NCBI RefSeq assembly: GCF_022790535.1
Contig: NZ_LOHG01000007.1
Coordinates: 27,475 to 91,474 of the forward strand
Reading direction: 5' to 3'
DNA from: Pseudomonas maioricensis
GTDB taxonomy: Bacteria; Pseudomonadota; Gammaproteobacteria; Pseudomonadales; Pseudomonadaceae
Length of the DNA stretch: 64,000 nucleotides
Each line of letters starts with the position of its first letter. Within the stretch, counting starts at the first letter, position 1. The position numbers and the translations under genes were made by a program. Positions 36,207 to 47,800 of this stretch are shown in pieces. The notes under the pieces are model-generated. The model made no database searches, was not told the origin of the DNA, and was given only the letters and a program-made list of their open reading frames with translations.

Positions 36207-36830
36207 ATGCCTCAGTCATTACCCGCGACGGCTATGCCGTTGATTCGCCCGGCCAAGCCAACAGGCGAAGTCTATCGACGTTTCGATGCCAGTCTTGGCA
36301 CCTCGATTTCCCTGCGCACGCTGGATGTTGATCAGGACCTTGAGCGTTTCAATCGTTGGCAGAACAACCCACGTGTTCTGCAGTTCTGGCAAGAGGGCGG
36401 AACCCTGGCGCAGCATCGAGAGTACTTGGAGAAGCAGGCCGCCGATCCCCATACGCTGACGTTGATCGGGTCCTTCGACGATGAGCCATTTGCATACTTT
36501 GAGGCCTACTGGGCGCTCGAAGACCGGATTGCGCCGTTCTGTAATCCCGGCGATTACGACCGCGGAATTCATATGCTGGTCGGCGAAGAAAGCCATCGGG
36601 GCCCTCATAAGGTCGCCAGTTGGCTCACGGCACTGGTGCATTATCTTTTTCTCGATGATGAGCGCACTCAACGGCTGGTTTCAGAGCCGCGCGCCGACAA
36701 CGCGAAGATGATTGCTTACATGCAAAAACAGGGCTTTGAGAAAGAAAAGGAATTCGATTTTCCGCACAAGCGCGCGGCGTTGATGACCCTGGACCGACAA
36801 CGTTTTTTTGAGCGGTGCGAGTGGGTTTAA
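36207..36830 (+). CDS. pvdY: GNAT siderophore acetyltransferase, candidate hydroxyornithine acetylase
   Basis: A 207-residue N-acetyltransferase of the IucB/RhbD/AlcB siderophore group: FNRWQNNPRVLQFWQEGG at about residues 48-65 and GIHMLVGEESHRGPHKV with the CoA-binding turn, then QRLVSEPRADNAKM. Its PvdS-type promoter and position beside pvdS place it in pyoverdine synthesis, where PvdY(II) acetylates N5-hydroxyornithine made by PvdA. It therefore predicts acetyl-hydroxyornithine rather than formyl-hydroxyornithine in the pyoverdine peptide. The ATG at 36207 lacks a strong ribosome site; an ATG at 36234 is possible. Confidence 0.75.
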   Translation: MPQSLPATAMPLIRPAKPTGEVYRRFDASLGTSISLRTLDVDQDLERFNRWQNNPRVLQFWQEGGTLAQHREYLEKQAADPHTLTLIGSFDDEPFAYFEAYWALEDRIAPFCNPGDYDRGIHMLVGEESHRGPHKVASWLTALVHYLFLDDERTQRLVSEPRADNAKMIAYMQKQGFEKEKEFDFPHKRAALMTLDRQRFFERCEWV

Positions 36831-36841
36831 CAAGCCGGATT

Positions 36842-36907
36842 CTGTAGGAGCTGCCGAAGGCTGCGATTGGGGCAAAAAAGCTTCGCAGCCTTCGGCAGAT
36901 CCTACAG
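36842..36907. repeat. REPIN between convergent pvdY and pvdS
   Basis: Arms CTGTAGGAGCTGCCGAAGG...GCGA and its complement (36842-36866 and 36883-36907) pair with one mismatch around a 16-base loop. It sits between two convergent stop codons and could serve as a shared terminator. Confidence 0.9.
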
Positions 36908-36925
36908 GCGCAGTGTCGATCGCGT

Positions 36926-37471
36926 TCAGCGACGTACGGCGCGTGCTTCCTGGAGAGAGACCTTGCGGCAATGCACTAAAGCATCGCGAATCATGAAGTT
37001 CACCAGTGTGGGTGATACACCTAACTCTTTGGCAATGTCTTTCTGCGGAACGCCGTGCAGTCGATACATTTCGAATGCATAGCGCGTGCGGCTAGGCAGT
37101 TCGGTCAGTGCATCGGCGATGGTTTCCAGCGTCGTGAAGTTGATGTGTGAGGTTTCAGGGGAGGCGCCGTGGATAACCACATTGAGTCCCTCTTCCTCCG
37201 TGCCCGAGTACTTCTGCTCAAGCGCCTGTTTGCGGTAGTGATCGATCGCCAGGTTGCGCACGATCTGAAACAGGTAACTGAGCTGGGCTTTGATTGACGA
37301 CGTAATTTGTGGCGCGGACTGCAATCGAAAGAAAGCGTCCTGTACGACATCTTCGGCCCGCGATCGGCAACCGGTGATTCGGGCTGCAATCTTGACCAGG
37401 ATCAGGCGGTTCTCGACGAACGCCTGAAGAAGCGGTGAATCGCACGTACTTGTGGATAGTTGTTCCGGCAT
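36926..37471 (-). CDS. pvdS: PvdS, extracytoplasmic-function sigma factor for pyoverdine
   Basis: A 181-residue ECF sigma factor nearly colinear with P. aeruginosa PvdS. Region 2 includes RSRAEDVVQDAFFRLQSAP and YLFQIVRNLAIDHYRKQAL; region 4 ends YAFEMYRLHGVPQKDIA and LVNFMIRDALVHCRK. It directs RNA polymerase to the TAAAT-N16-CGT promoters found here at 36145, 37655, 53761 and 61366. The ATG at 37471 (MPEQLS) matches known PvdS and has AAGGTG 6 bp upstream; a GTG at 37480 is less likely. A Fur box upstream indicates iron repression. Confidence 0.96.
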   Translation of the reverse strand: MPEQLSTSTCDSPLLQAFVENRLILVKIAARITGCRSRAEDVVQDAFFRLQSAPQITSSIKAQLSYLFQIVRNLAIDHYRKQALEQKYSGTEEEGLNVVIHGASPETSHINFTTLETIADALTELPSRTRYAFEMYRLHGVPQKDIAKELGVSPTLVNFMIRDALVHCRKVSLQEARAVRR

Positions 37472-37552
37472 GGAAATCACCTTGCAGCAATTGGGCAGAT
37501 GAAGCTTTCGTAGGGAAGCCCCCTACACACCGGGCAACAAATTAGGCTTGAT

Positions 37553-37571
37553 GATAATGATTGTCAAATGA
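37553..37571 (-). promoter_or_regulatory. Fur box upstream of pvdS
   Basis: GATAATGATTGTCAAATGA, read on the plus strand, matches 12 of 19 positions of the Fur consensus, including the first nine. It lies 82-100 bases before the pvdS start, where Fur would block transcription in iron-replete cells. Confidence 0.75.
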
Positions 37572-37654
37572 GAAATATATCTATCGGTATGCTTTTCTCA
37601 GCAGTCTGCGTCGCAGGTCTTGCTCTGCCTGACGATCAGCGCCCCTCGTGTTAC

Positions 37655-37678
37655 TAATTATTTTTCACGCCCATCCGT
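37655..37678 (+). promoter_or_regulatory. PvdS-type promoter before the mbtH-pvdG-pvdL operon
   Basis: TAATT (37655-37659), 16 bases, CGT (37676-37678). One base differs from the TAAAT consensus; spacing is identical to the other three sites. It lies 56 bases before the mbtH-like ATG. Confidence 0.65.
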
Positions 37679-37734
37679 TCTCTTTGATGACAGTCCCGGC
37701 TACCCGCCAGGCACCCATGCAGCAGGAGAATGAC

Positions 37735-37953
37735 ATGGTATTTGATCGCGAAGACCTCACCTTTCAGGTCGTGTGCAACCACGAAGAACAGTACTCGATC
37801 TGGCCTGAGTACAAGGCTATTCCTAATGGCTGGCGTGCAGTCGGCATGAAAGGTCTGAAGAAAGAGTGCCTGGAGTACATCGAACAGCACTGGACCGACA
37901 TGCGCCCGTTGAGCCTGCGACAGAAGATGGATCAGGACAAAGTGGTGGCCTGA
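37735..37953 (+). CDS. MbtH-like protein of the pyoverdine NRPS
   Basis: A 72-residue MbtH-family protein, which binds adenylation domains and supports their activity. It contains [19 protein letters not shown] (residues 19-37) with the conserved tryptophans, and [10 protein letters not shown] near the C-terminus. The ATG at 37735 has AGGAG 6 bp upstream and gives the normal family length; earlier in-frame ATGs lie in the leader. It is the first gene of the pvdG-pvdL operon, with 1 bp before pvdG. P. aeruginosa has a close homologue (PA2412) in its pyoverdine region. Confidence 0.95.
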   Translation: MVFDREDLTFQVVCNHEEQYSIWPEYKAIPNGWRAVGMKGLKKECLEYIEQHWTDMRPLSLRQKMDQDKVVA

Positions 37954-37954
37954 A

Positions 37955-38719
37955 GTGAGCGCCTTTAACAGTCTGCGCCTGTTCTGTCTGCCGTACTCCG
38001 GGGCCAGTGCCATGGTCTTCAGTCGCTGGCGTCGCACCTTGCCGCAGTGGCTTGAAATCCATCCACTGGAACTGCCCGGGCGAGGTATGCGCATGGGTGA
38101 GCCGCTGCAGACCGATATTCGTCAGTTGGCCTCGCAACTTGCTCGCGAGGTCAGCCGCCAGTTGCAGCAAAGTCCCGGACAACCCTACGCACTATTCGGG
38201 CATAGCCTTGGCGGATTGCTCGGTTATGAGCTGGCACATGCCTTGCTGACGTTGAACGTCCCGTCGCCGCTATGTCTGTTCGCCTCGGGCACGGCGGGGC
38301 CGGCGCGACGTGACGTCAGCGAATATCGCCAGGCCAAGACTGATGCCGAGCTGATCGAACGTTTGCGTACGCTCAAGGGCACCTCAGAAGTGGCGTTGGC
38401 AGATCCTGATCTGATGGCGCTGATGCTGCCCATTCTGCGTGCTGATTTTCTGATGTGTGGCAGCTTCGAATACCTGCCCCGTGAGCCGCTGCCAATGCCC
38501 GTGCATGTGTTCGGTGGCAAGCAGGACAGCGTGCGCGTCGAGGAACTACTCGACTGGCAGGATGAAACCACCGTCGGTTTCTCGCTGGACATGTTTGAAG
38601 GTCATCACTTTTTCCTGCAAAGCCAGGAAGCCTCTTTGTTGCGCTGTCTGCGTCGCTATGCCGAGCAGCATCTGGCGCGCGCCAATCGCCAGCGTTCACC
38701 TGCGGCGGCGGCCAGCTGA
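37955..38719 (+). CDS. pvdG: PvdG type II thioesterase
   Basis: An alpha/beta-hydrolase of 254 residues in the NRPS type II thioesterase family, which clears misprimed or stalled groups from carrier domains. The nucleophile S84 lies in GHSLGG, the acid is probably the aspartate of GGKQDS, and the histidine is in FEGHHFFL. It starts with GTG one base after the mbtH-like stop. In P. aeruginosa pvdG also lies directly before pvdL. Confidence 0.93.
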   Translation: MSAFNSLRLFCLPYSGASAMVFSRWRRTLPQWLEIHPLELPGRGMRMGEPLQTDIRQLASQLAREVSRQLQQSPGQPYALFGHSLGGLLGYELAHALLTLNVPSPLCLFASGTAGPARRDVSEYRQAKTDAELIERLRTLKGTSEVALADPDLMALMLPILRADFLMCGSFEYLPREPLPMPVHVFGGKQDSVRVEELLDWQDETTVGFSLDMFEGHHFFLQSQEASLLRCLRRYAEQHLARANRQRSPAAAAS

Positions 38720-38803
38720 ACCAGACAGCAGTACCCGGCGCGCATCTGGCGCGCCTCTCTTCGTGAACTCCCGATTGCAAGCCGGACTCAGGCAGGAACA
38801 ACC

Positions 38804-41800
38804 ATGAACGACGCGTTCGAACTCCCCAACACTCTGGTGCAGGCCCTGCAACAACGTGCAGAAGGCCAGCCTGATCGCATTGCCTTGCGTTTTCTGGCTG
38901 AGGAGGCCAGTGACGGCGCGGTGCTCAGTTATCGCCAGCTTGATCAGCGGGCGCGCACTATCGCGGCAGCCTTGCAAGCTCAGGTCGAGCCCGGCGAACG
39001 TGCAGTGTTGTTGTTCCCCAGCGGGCCGGATTATGTCGCGGCATTTTTTGGTTGCCTGTATGCCGGTGTTATTGCGGTGCCTGCCTATCCGCCCGAGTCG
39101 GCGCGTCGTCATCATCAGGAGCGTCTGCTGTCGATCATCGCCGACGCCGAGCCGCGGCTGATCCTGGCTCACAGCAGTTTGCGCGAATCCCTGCTGCAAA
39201 TGAGCGAGCAGCTCAATGCCGCCGATGCTCCCCAACTGTTATGTGTGGATACCCTGGACATCGATCTGGCAAACGCCTGGCGTGAGCCGAGCCTGCACCA
39301 GGATGACATCGCGTTCCTGCAATACACATCCGGCTCTACCGCGTTGCCCAAAGGCGTGCAGGTCAGCCACGGCAATCTGGTGGCCAACGAGCTGCTGATT
39401 CGTCGCGGCTTCGGCATCGATCTCAACCCGAACGATGTCATCGTCAGTTGGTTGCCTCTGTATCACGACATGGGACTGATCGGCGGCTTGCTGCAACCGA
39501 TCTTCAGCGGTGTACCGTGTGTGTTGATGTCGCCGGGCTACTTCCTCGGCCGTCCACTGCGCTGGCTGGAGGCAATCAGTGAGTACGGCGGCACGATCAG
39601 TGGCGGGCCTGATTTCGCCTATCGGCTATGCAGCGAACGAGTCAGTGACTCGGCTCTGGAAAAGTTAGACCTGAGCAAATGGCGCGTGGCATTTTCCGGC
39701 TCCGAGCCGATTCGTCAGGACAGTCTCGATCTGTTCAGCAGCAAGTTCGCCGCCAGCGGTTTCACGGCAGACAGTTTCTTCGCCTGCTACGGCTTGGCCG
39801 AAGCCACATTGTTCGTGACCGGCGGGCAGCGCGGACGCGGTATTCCGAATCTGGAAGTGAGCGATCAGGCGTTGGCGCAGAACCGCGCCGAGCCAGGTGC
39901 TGGCAGCGTGTTAATGAGTTGCGGTGGCAGTCAGCCCAAGCATGCGGTGTGTATTGTCGATGCCGTGAGTGGTGAGGTGCTGGCAGACAATCAAGTGGGG
40001 GAGATCTGGGCCGCCGGCCCCAGTATTGCCCATGGCTACTGGCGCAACCCCGAAGCCAGTGCCAGGACTTTTGTTGAGCGGGACGGCCGTACCTGGCTGC
40101 GTACCGGTGATCTTGGTTTTCTGCGTCATGGCGAACTGTTCGTCACAGGTCGCTTGAAAGACATGTTGATCGTGCGAGGTCATAACCTTTATCCGCAGGA
40201 CATAGAGCAGGCCATCGAGCGCGAAGTCGACGTGGTCCGCAAGGGGCGTGTTGCCGCGTTTGCGGTGACTGAAAACGGTGTGGATGGCATTGGTATCGCG
40301 GCGGAAATCAGCCGTAGCGTGCAGAAAATCCTGCCGCCGGACGCTTTGATCAAGGCTATTCGGCAAACCGTGGCTGAGGCATTTCAGGAAACGCCAAGCG
40401 TCGTTGCATTGCTCAATCCCGGCGCATTGCCAAAGACTTCCAGCGGCAAGCTGCAACGCTCGGCCTGCCGCATCCGTCTGGCGGATGGCACGCTCGACAG
40501 TTATGCGTTTTTCCCGGTCGCCCAGCATAGGGGTGAGACTGATGCTGAACGGGCAACGGATAACACGGCTGCTGGCGATGACCTGCAACAGCGCATCGCC
40601 GCGATCTGGCGTGAGCAGCTGCACGTCGAGCACATTGCCGACGATGACCATTTCTTCCTGCTCGGTGGCAACTCGATCGCCGCAACCCAGGTCATGGGAC
40701 GTTTACGTGAGGCTCTTGGTCTGGAGCTGAATCTACGCCTGTTGTTCGAGGCGCCTTCACTGGCCGAGTTCTGCACTGAAGTCGCGCGTCAGCAAGCCTC
40801 AGGTGCAACCCGCCAGAACAGCATTGCGTTGCTGCCGCGTGATCGTGATCTGCCCCAGTCGCTGGCGCAAAACCGCCTGTGGATTGTCTGGCAACTGGAG
40901 CCGCAAAGCGCTGCATACAACATTCCTGCCGCGCTGCGTTTGCGCGGCGATCTCGATCAGCAGGCCTTGATCAACAGCTTCGAGCAGTTGATCGAGCGGC
41001 ATGAATCCCTGCGTACACGTTTTCTGGAGCGCGACGGGCATGCACTGCAACGCATTGAGCCCTCAGCAACGTTCACCTTGCAGCATCTGGACTTCAGTCA
41101 TGTGCCGCAGGCCGAGCGCGATGCTCAGGTTGTGCAGGCCCGGGATCAGGACGCACGGACGGCCTTCGACCTTGAGCAAGGGCCGCTGCTGCGGGTGACG
41201 CTGGTGCGTCTCGACGACCAGGAGCATCAACTGTGGGTCACGTTGCACCACATCATTGCTGACGGCTGGTCGCTGAACGTGCTGATCGACGAGTTCTCAC
41301 GCCTTTATGCAGCCGCCACTCAGGGACAGAAAGCGACCCTCACGCCCTTGTCGCTGCACTACGCTGATTACGCGCAATGGCAACGCGACTGGCTGGCGGC
41401 AGGCGAAGCACACCGCCAGCTCGTTTACTGGACGCAACAGTTGGGTGACGAACAGCCGGTATTGAGTCTGGCGACAGATCATCCGCGCAGTGCCTTGCGC
41501 ACGCATCAGGCGGCGCGCTACAGCGTCCTGCTTGATGAGGGTTTGAGTAGCGCCTTGCGTTACACCGCCCATGAGCAAGGGGCGACGATGTTTATGGTCC
41601 TGCTGGCGGCATTCCAGAGCTTGCTGCATCGCTACAGCGGGCAGACCGACATCCGCATCGGCGTGCCAGGTGCCAACCGTCCTCGCCTTGAAACTCAAGG
41701 CCTGGTGGGCTTCTTCATCAATACTCTGGTGCTGCGCGCGACGGTTGATGCGCGCGAACCGTTCAGCCAATTACTCGACGAAACCCTGCACACGACGTTA

Positions 41801-44800
41801 GGCGCTCAGGCTCACCAGGACCTGCCTTTTGAGCAATTGCTTGAAGCGTTCCCGCAGGCCCGCGAGCAAGGCTTGTTTCAGGTGATGTTCAACCACCAGC
41901 AGCGAGACCTGAGCGCCTTGCGCCGTTTGCCGGGTTTGCTGGCCGACGAGCTGCCGTGGCACAGCCGGGAGGCCAAGTTCGACCTGCAACTGCACAGCGA
42001 AGAAGATCATCGCGGGCGTCTGGCACTGCATTTCGACTACGCCGCCGAGCTGTTTGATGTGCAGACCGTAAGGCGCATGGCGGAACACTTCACCGCGTTG
42101 TTACAGCAAGTCAGTGATCAACCCGACCGGTGCATTGGCGACCTTGTCTTGCTCAGCGCGGTTGAGCAGGCTCAGCAACTGGACTGGAGTCAGGCGCCTT
42201 GCGTGCCTGCCACCCGCTGGTTGCCGCAACTGTTGGCTGAACAGGCCACGCAGACACCCGAAGGTACCGCGCTGGTCTGGGACGGCGGGCAAATGGACTA
42301 CGCCAGCCTGGATACTCAGTCCAATCGTCTCGCTCACTATTTGCGCGACAAGGGCGTCGGCCCGGACGTTTGCGTAGGTATCTGCGCCGAGCGTTCTCCG
42401 CAGTTGCTGATCGGCTTGCTGGCGATCGTCAAGGCGGGTGGCGCCTATGTGCCGCTGGACCCGGATTACCCCCGCGAGCGCCTGAGTTACATGCTGCACG
42501 ACAGCGGGGTCAAACTGCTGCTGACCCAGAGCCATCTGTTGCCGGGCTTGCCGGTCAGCGAAGCCATCACCGCGATTACCCTCGATAATCTGCACCTGGA
42601 CAACTGGCCGTGCAACGCACCGGGTCTGCATCTGTCTGGCGACAACCTCGCTTACGTGATTTACACCTCCGGCTCTACGGGGCAACCCAAGGGCGTGGGT
42701 AACACCCATGCGGCGTTGGCCGAGCGCCTGCAGTGGATGCAAGCGACTTATTGCCTTGTTGCCGGTGATGTCTTGATGCAAAAAGCCCCGGTCAGTTTTG
42801 ATGTGTCGGTCTGGGAGTGTTTCTGGCCCCTGATCACTGGCTGCCGGTTGCTGATCGCCGCGCCGGGGGAGCATCGCGATCCCGCACGGATCATCGAACT
42901 CGTTCAGCAGTTCAACGTGACGACCCTGCACTTTGTGCCGCCGCTGTTGCAGCTGTTCATCGAAGATTCTGGCGTGACGCAGTGCACCAGTCTCAAGCGA
43001 GTGTTTTCCGGAGGCGAAGCACTGCCGACTGAGCTACGCAATCGGGTACTCAAGCAACTGCCGAACGTGCAACTACACAACCGGTATGGTCCGACCGAGA
43101 CCGCGATCAACGTCACCCATTGGCATTGCCAGGCTGACGATGGCGAGCGCTCGCCGATTGGTCGACCGCTGGGCAACGTGCTGTGCCGGATTCTCGACAA
43201 CGAGTTGAACCCGGTGCCTGCCGGAGTGCCGGGTGAACTGTGCATTGGTGGCATCGGTCTGGCGCGTGGTTATCTCGGACGTCCAGGGCTGAGCGCCGAG
43301 CGCTTTGTGCCGGATCCATTGGGCGAAGAGGGCGCTCGGCTGTACCGCACGGGTGACCTTGCGCGCTGGTCCGCCGATGGCGTCATTGACTATCTGGGGC
43401 GTCTCGATCAGCAGGTCAAACTGCGCGGTTTCCGGATTGAACCGGAAGAAATCGAAGCACGACTGCTGGCACAGCCCGGTGTGCGTCAGGCGGCGGTATT
43501 GGTACGCGAAGGCCCAGGCGGCGCGCAACTGATCGGCTGGTACACCGCCGACACCGACATTGCGGCCGAGCCATTGAAAGCCGCACTGGCTGTAGAGCTG
43601 CCGGAGTACATGGTACCCGCGCAACTGGTGCGTCTGGACCGCATGCCGCTGAGTCCCAGCGGCAAACTGGATCGCCGTGCGTTGCCGGACCCGCAATGGC
43701 AACAACGTGAACATGTGGCCCCGCGCACTGAGTTTGAACAGCAAATTGCTGCGATCTGGTGTGAGGTGCTAGGCCTTGAGCGGGTCGGGCTGAGCGATGA
43801 CTTCTTCGCGCTGGGTGGCCATTCGTTGCTGGCGACGCAGATTGTTTCTCGTACCCGTCAGGCATGCGATGTCGAGCTGCCGTTGCGTGTGTTGTTCGAC
43901 GCCAGTGAACTGGGTGCGTTTGCCGAACAGGTTCGTCTGATTCAACTGGCCGGCGACAGCAACCGCCAACTGCCGATCGAGCGCGTCGACCGCAGCCAGC
44001 GGGTACCGTTGTCTTATTCCCAACAGCGCATGTGGTTCCTCTGGCAACTGGAGCCGAACAGCCCGGCCTACAACGTCGGCGGTATGGCACGCTTGCGCGG
44101 CGTACTGGATATCAGCCGATTCGAAGCGGCATTGCACGCGCTCATCGCCCGTCACGAAACCCTGCGCACCACCTTCCCGAGCGTCAACGGCGTGGCCTGG
44201 CAGCAGGTGCAAACCGACTTGAATTTGCGCATGCAGTGGCAGGACTTTTCCGCGCTGGATGACAGCACCCGTGATCAGCGCTTGCAGGCATTTGCCGATG
44301 CTCAGGCTCACGAGCCATTCGACCTTGAGCGTGGCCCACTGCTGCGTGCCTGCCTGGTCAAAGCGGGTGAGCAGGAGCATTTCTTTGTTCTGACCCTGCA
44401 TCACATCGTCACTGAAGGCTGGGCAATGGATATCTTTGCCCGGGAGCTCAGCGCGCTCTACGAAGCGTTCGTCGACGATCGTCAGTCGCCGCTTGAGCCG
44501 TTGGCAGTGCAGTATCTGGATTACAGCGTCTGGCAGCGGCAGTGGCTGGAGTCCGGTGAGCGTCAGCGCCAGCTGGATTACTGGACGACCAAACTCGGCA
44601 ACGAACATCCGCTGCTGGAACTGCCCGGCGACCGCCCGCGTCCGCCTGTGCAAAGCCATCGCGGCGGCCTGTATCGCTTCGATCTGGGCGACGAGCTGGC
44701 GGCTCAGGTTCGTCAGTTCAACGCCGAACAGGGGCTGACCCTGTTCATGACCATGACCGCCGCGTTGGCCGTATTGCTCTTCCGCTACAGCGGTCAGCAG

Positions 44801-47800
44801 GACTTGCGCATTGGTGCGCCGGTGGCCAACCGGATTCGCCCGGAAAGTGAAGGGCTGATCGGTGCGTTCCTCAACACTCAGGTGCTGCGTTGCCAGCTCA
44901 ACGGGCAGATGAGTGTCGCCGAACTGATCGATCAAGTACGCCAGACGGTGATTGAAGGCCAGTCCAATCAGGACTTGCCGTTCGATCATCTGGTCGAGGC
45001 ACTGCAACCACCCCGCAGTGCTGCGTATAACCCGCTGTTCCAGGTGATGTGCAACGTGCAGCGTTGGGAGTTCCAGCAAAGCCGCACCTTGGCCGGGATG
45101 ACCGTGGATTATCTGGTCAACGATGCAGCGGCGACCAAGTTCGACCTCAACCTGGAAGTGACCGACCTTGATCAGCGCTTGGGTTGCTGCCTGACCTACA
45201 GTTGCGACTTGTTCGACGAGGCGCGCATTGCTCGCATGGCCGAGCACTGGCGCACGTTACTGCAAGGTTTGCTGACGGATCCTGAACAGCGCTTGAGCGA
45301 GCTGCCGCTGTTTGAGTCGGCTGAGCGCGACCAGTTACTGTCCGGGCTGGCAGAAGAGAGCGGCGAGCATGACCTGTCGCACTGCATTCATGAGTTGTTC
45401 GCCGAACAGGTCCGCAAGACACCGGACGCTGGCGCCCTGACCTTTGCCGGACAGACACTGACCTACGACCAGCTCAATCGACGCGCCAACCAGTTGGCTC
45501 GTGCCCTGCGCGAGCGAGGTGTTGGCCCGCAAGTGAGAGTGGGTCTGGCCCTTGAGCGCTCCCACGAAATGGTCATAGGTCTGCTGGCGATTCTCAAGGC
45601 GGGCGGCGCTTATGTGCCGCTGGATCCGGAGTATCCGCTGGACCGTCTGCATTACATGATCGAAGACAGCGGCATCGGCTTGCTGTTGGCTGATGCGCAG
45701 TTGTTTGAAGCGTTGGGGGAATTGCCGGAGGGAGTCGTGAACTTCTCGTTCTCTGTTGGAGCGAGGCTTGCCCGCGAACCAGACGCCCCGGTGCAGCAGT
45801 CCCCCCGCGTTAACGTTCTTCGCGGGCAAGCCTCGCTCCAACAGAAGGACGTCTATCAATACGACGACGCTGAACTACCCAACCTGACCCTGCCGCAACA
45901 TCAGGCCTACCTGATCTACACCTCCGGTTCCACCGGCAAGCCAAAAGGCGTCGTGGTCAGTCATGGCGAAATCGCGATGCATTGTCGTGCGGTCATTCAG
46001 CGTTTCGGCATGCGCAACGACGACTGCGAACTGCACTTCTACTCAATCAACTTCGACGCGGCCACCGAACGCTTGCTGGTGCCATTGCTCTGCGGTGCCC
46101 GTGTGGTCTTGCGGGCTCAAGGGCAATGGGGCGCGCAGGAAATCTGCGAGTTGATTCGTGAGCAGCACATCAACATTCTCGGCTTCACGCCCAGCTATGG
46201 CAGCCAGTTGGCGCAATGGTTGGCCAGCCAGCATGAAACGCTACCAATTCGTATGTGCATTACCGGCGGCGAAGCCTTGACCGGTGAGCACTTGCAGCGC
46301 ATTCGCGCAGTGTTTAAACCACAGCAGTTTTTCAACGCCTATGGCCCTACGGAAACCGTCGTCATGCCTCTGGCCTGCCTGGCTCCCGAGGCGTTGGAGG
46401 AGGGCATGGCGACTGTGCCGATCGGTCGTGTCGTCGGCGCTCGCAGTGCTTACATTCTTGATGCCGATCTGGCCCTCGTTCCTCAGGGCGCGACGGGCGA
46501 GTTGTACATCGGCGGTGCCGGGCTGGCGGGTGGTTATCACCAGCGTCCCGGTATGACCGCAGAGCGCTTTGTGGTCGATCCGTTCTCGGCAAACGGCGGG
46601 CGTATGTACCGCACCGGTGATCTGGTACGGCAGCGTGCCGATGGGCTGGTGGAGTATCTGGGGCGTATCGACCATCAAGTGAAAATTCGTGGTTTCCGCA
46701 TTGAGCTGGGCGAAATCGAAAACCGTCTGCTGGAGCACGCGTCGGTGCGCGAAGCTGTGGTGCTGGCCCTGGAGGCGCCGAGCGGAAAACAGCTGGTGGG
46801 CTATGTGGTGGGCGAGGGCGACGCGGCTCAGTTACGCGATGCCTTGAAGAAGCATTTGCTCAGTCAGCTCCCGGAATACATGGTGCCTGCTCAGTTGATT
46901 GTGCTCGATAGCATGCCGCTGACCGCCAACGGCAAGCTCGACCGTCGTGCTTTGCCTGCGCCTGATCCGGAGCACAGCCGCCAGCAATTCATGGCCCCGC
47001 AAAATGAGCTTGAGCAAGCGTTGGCGGCGATCTGGCGTGAGGTGTTGAACGTCGAACGCGTCGGTTTGCTGGACAACTTCTTCGAGCTGGGTGGCGACTC
47101 GATCCTGTCGATCCAGGTGGTCAGCCGCGCTCGGCAGGCCGGGATTCATTTCAGCCCGCGAGACATGTTCCAGCATCAGACCGTGCAGACGCTGGCCAAC
47201 GTTGCGACTCGCGCCGAGCAGGTTCTTGCCGAGCAAGGGCCGGTGCTGGGTGCCGCGCAACTAACGCCTATTCAGCACTGGTTCTTTGCCAGCGACATCC
47301 CGCAGCGCCAGCACTGGAACCAGGCGGTGCTGCTGCAACCCAACGAAAACCTCGACCCGGCGCTGCTGGAGCAAGCCTTGCGTCAAGTCCTGGTGCAGCA
47401 TGACGCGCTGCGCCTGCGCTTCACCGAACACAGCGGTCAATGGCATGCCGAGCACGCACCACTGGAACAGTGCGCAGTGCTCTGGCGCGCCGAAAGCGCT
47501 TCGCCGGAGCTGTTCGCCGATGCGCAACGTAGCCTCAATCTCCAGCGCGGTCCGCTGTTGCGTGGGGTTCTGATCAGCGATAACAGCGGGGCCCAGCAAC
47601 TGCTGCTGACGATCCATCACCTGGTGGTGGACGGCGTGTCGTGGCGAATTCTGCTCGACGACTTACAAGCGGCTTATCGTGAGCAACCGCTGCCCGCCAA
47701 GACCAGCGCGTTCCGGGACTGGACCCAACGCTTGCAGGCATACGCCAACAGCGAGCCACTGCGCGAAGAGCTTCAGTGGTGGCAGACCCAATTGACTGGC

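Noticed and set aside
43769..45247. Long minus-strand reading frame (492 codons) opposite pvdL
   Set aside because: It runs antisense to well-conserved condensation and adenylation domains; long antisense frames are expected in GC-rich, codon-biased genes. The same holds for minus-strand frames at 48089-49354 and 50387-51451.
45700..45870. Frameshift or gene disruption of pvdL by the REPIN
   Set aside because: The frame stays open through the palindrome and resumes with a normal YTSGSTG core, so the gene is not broken at this point.
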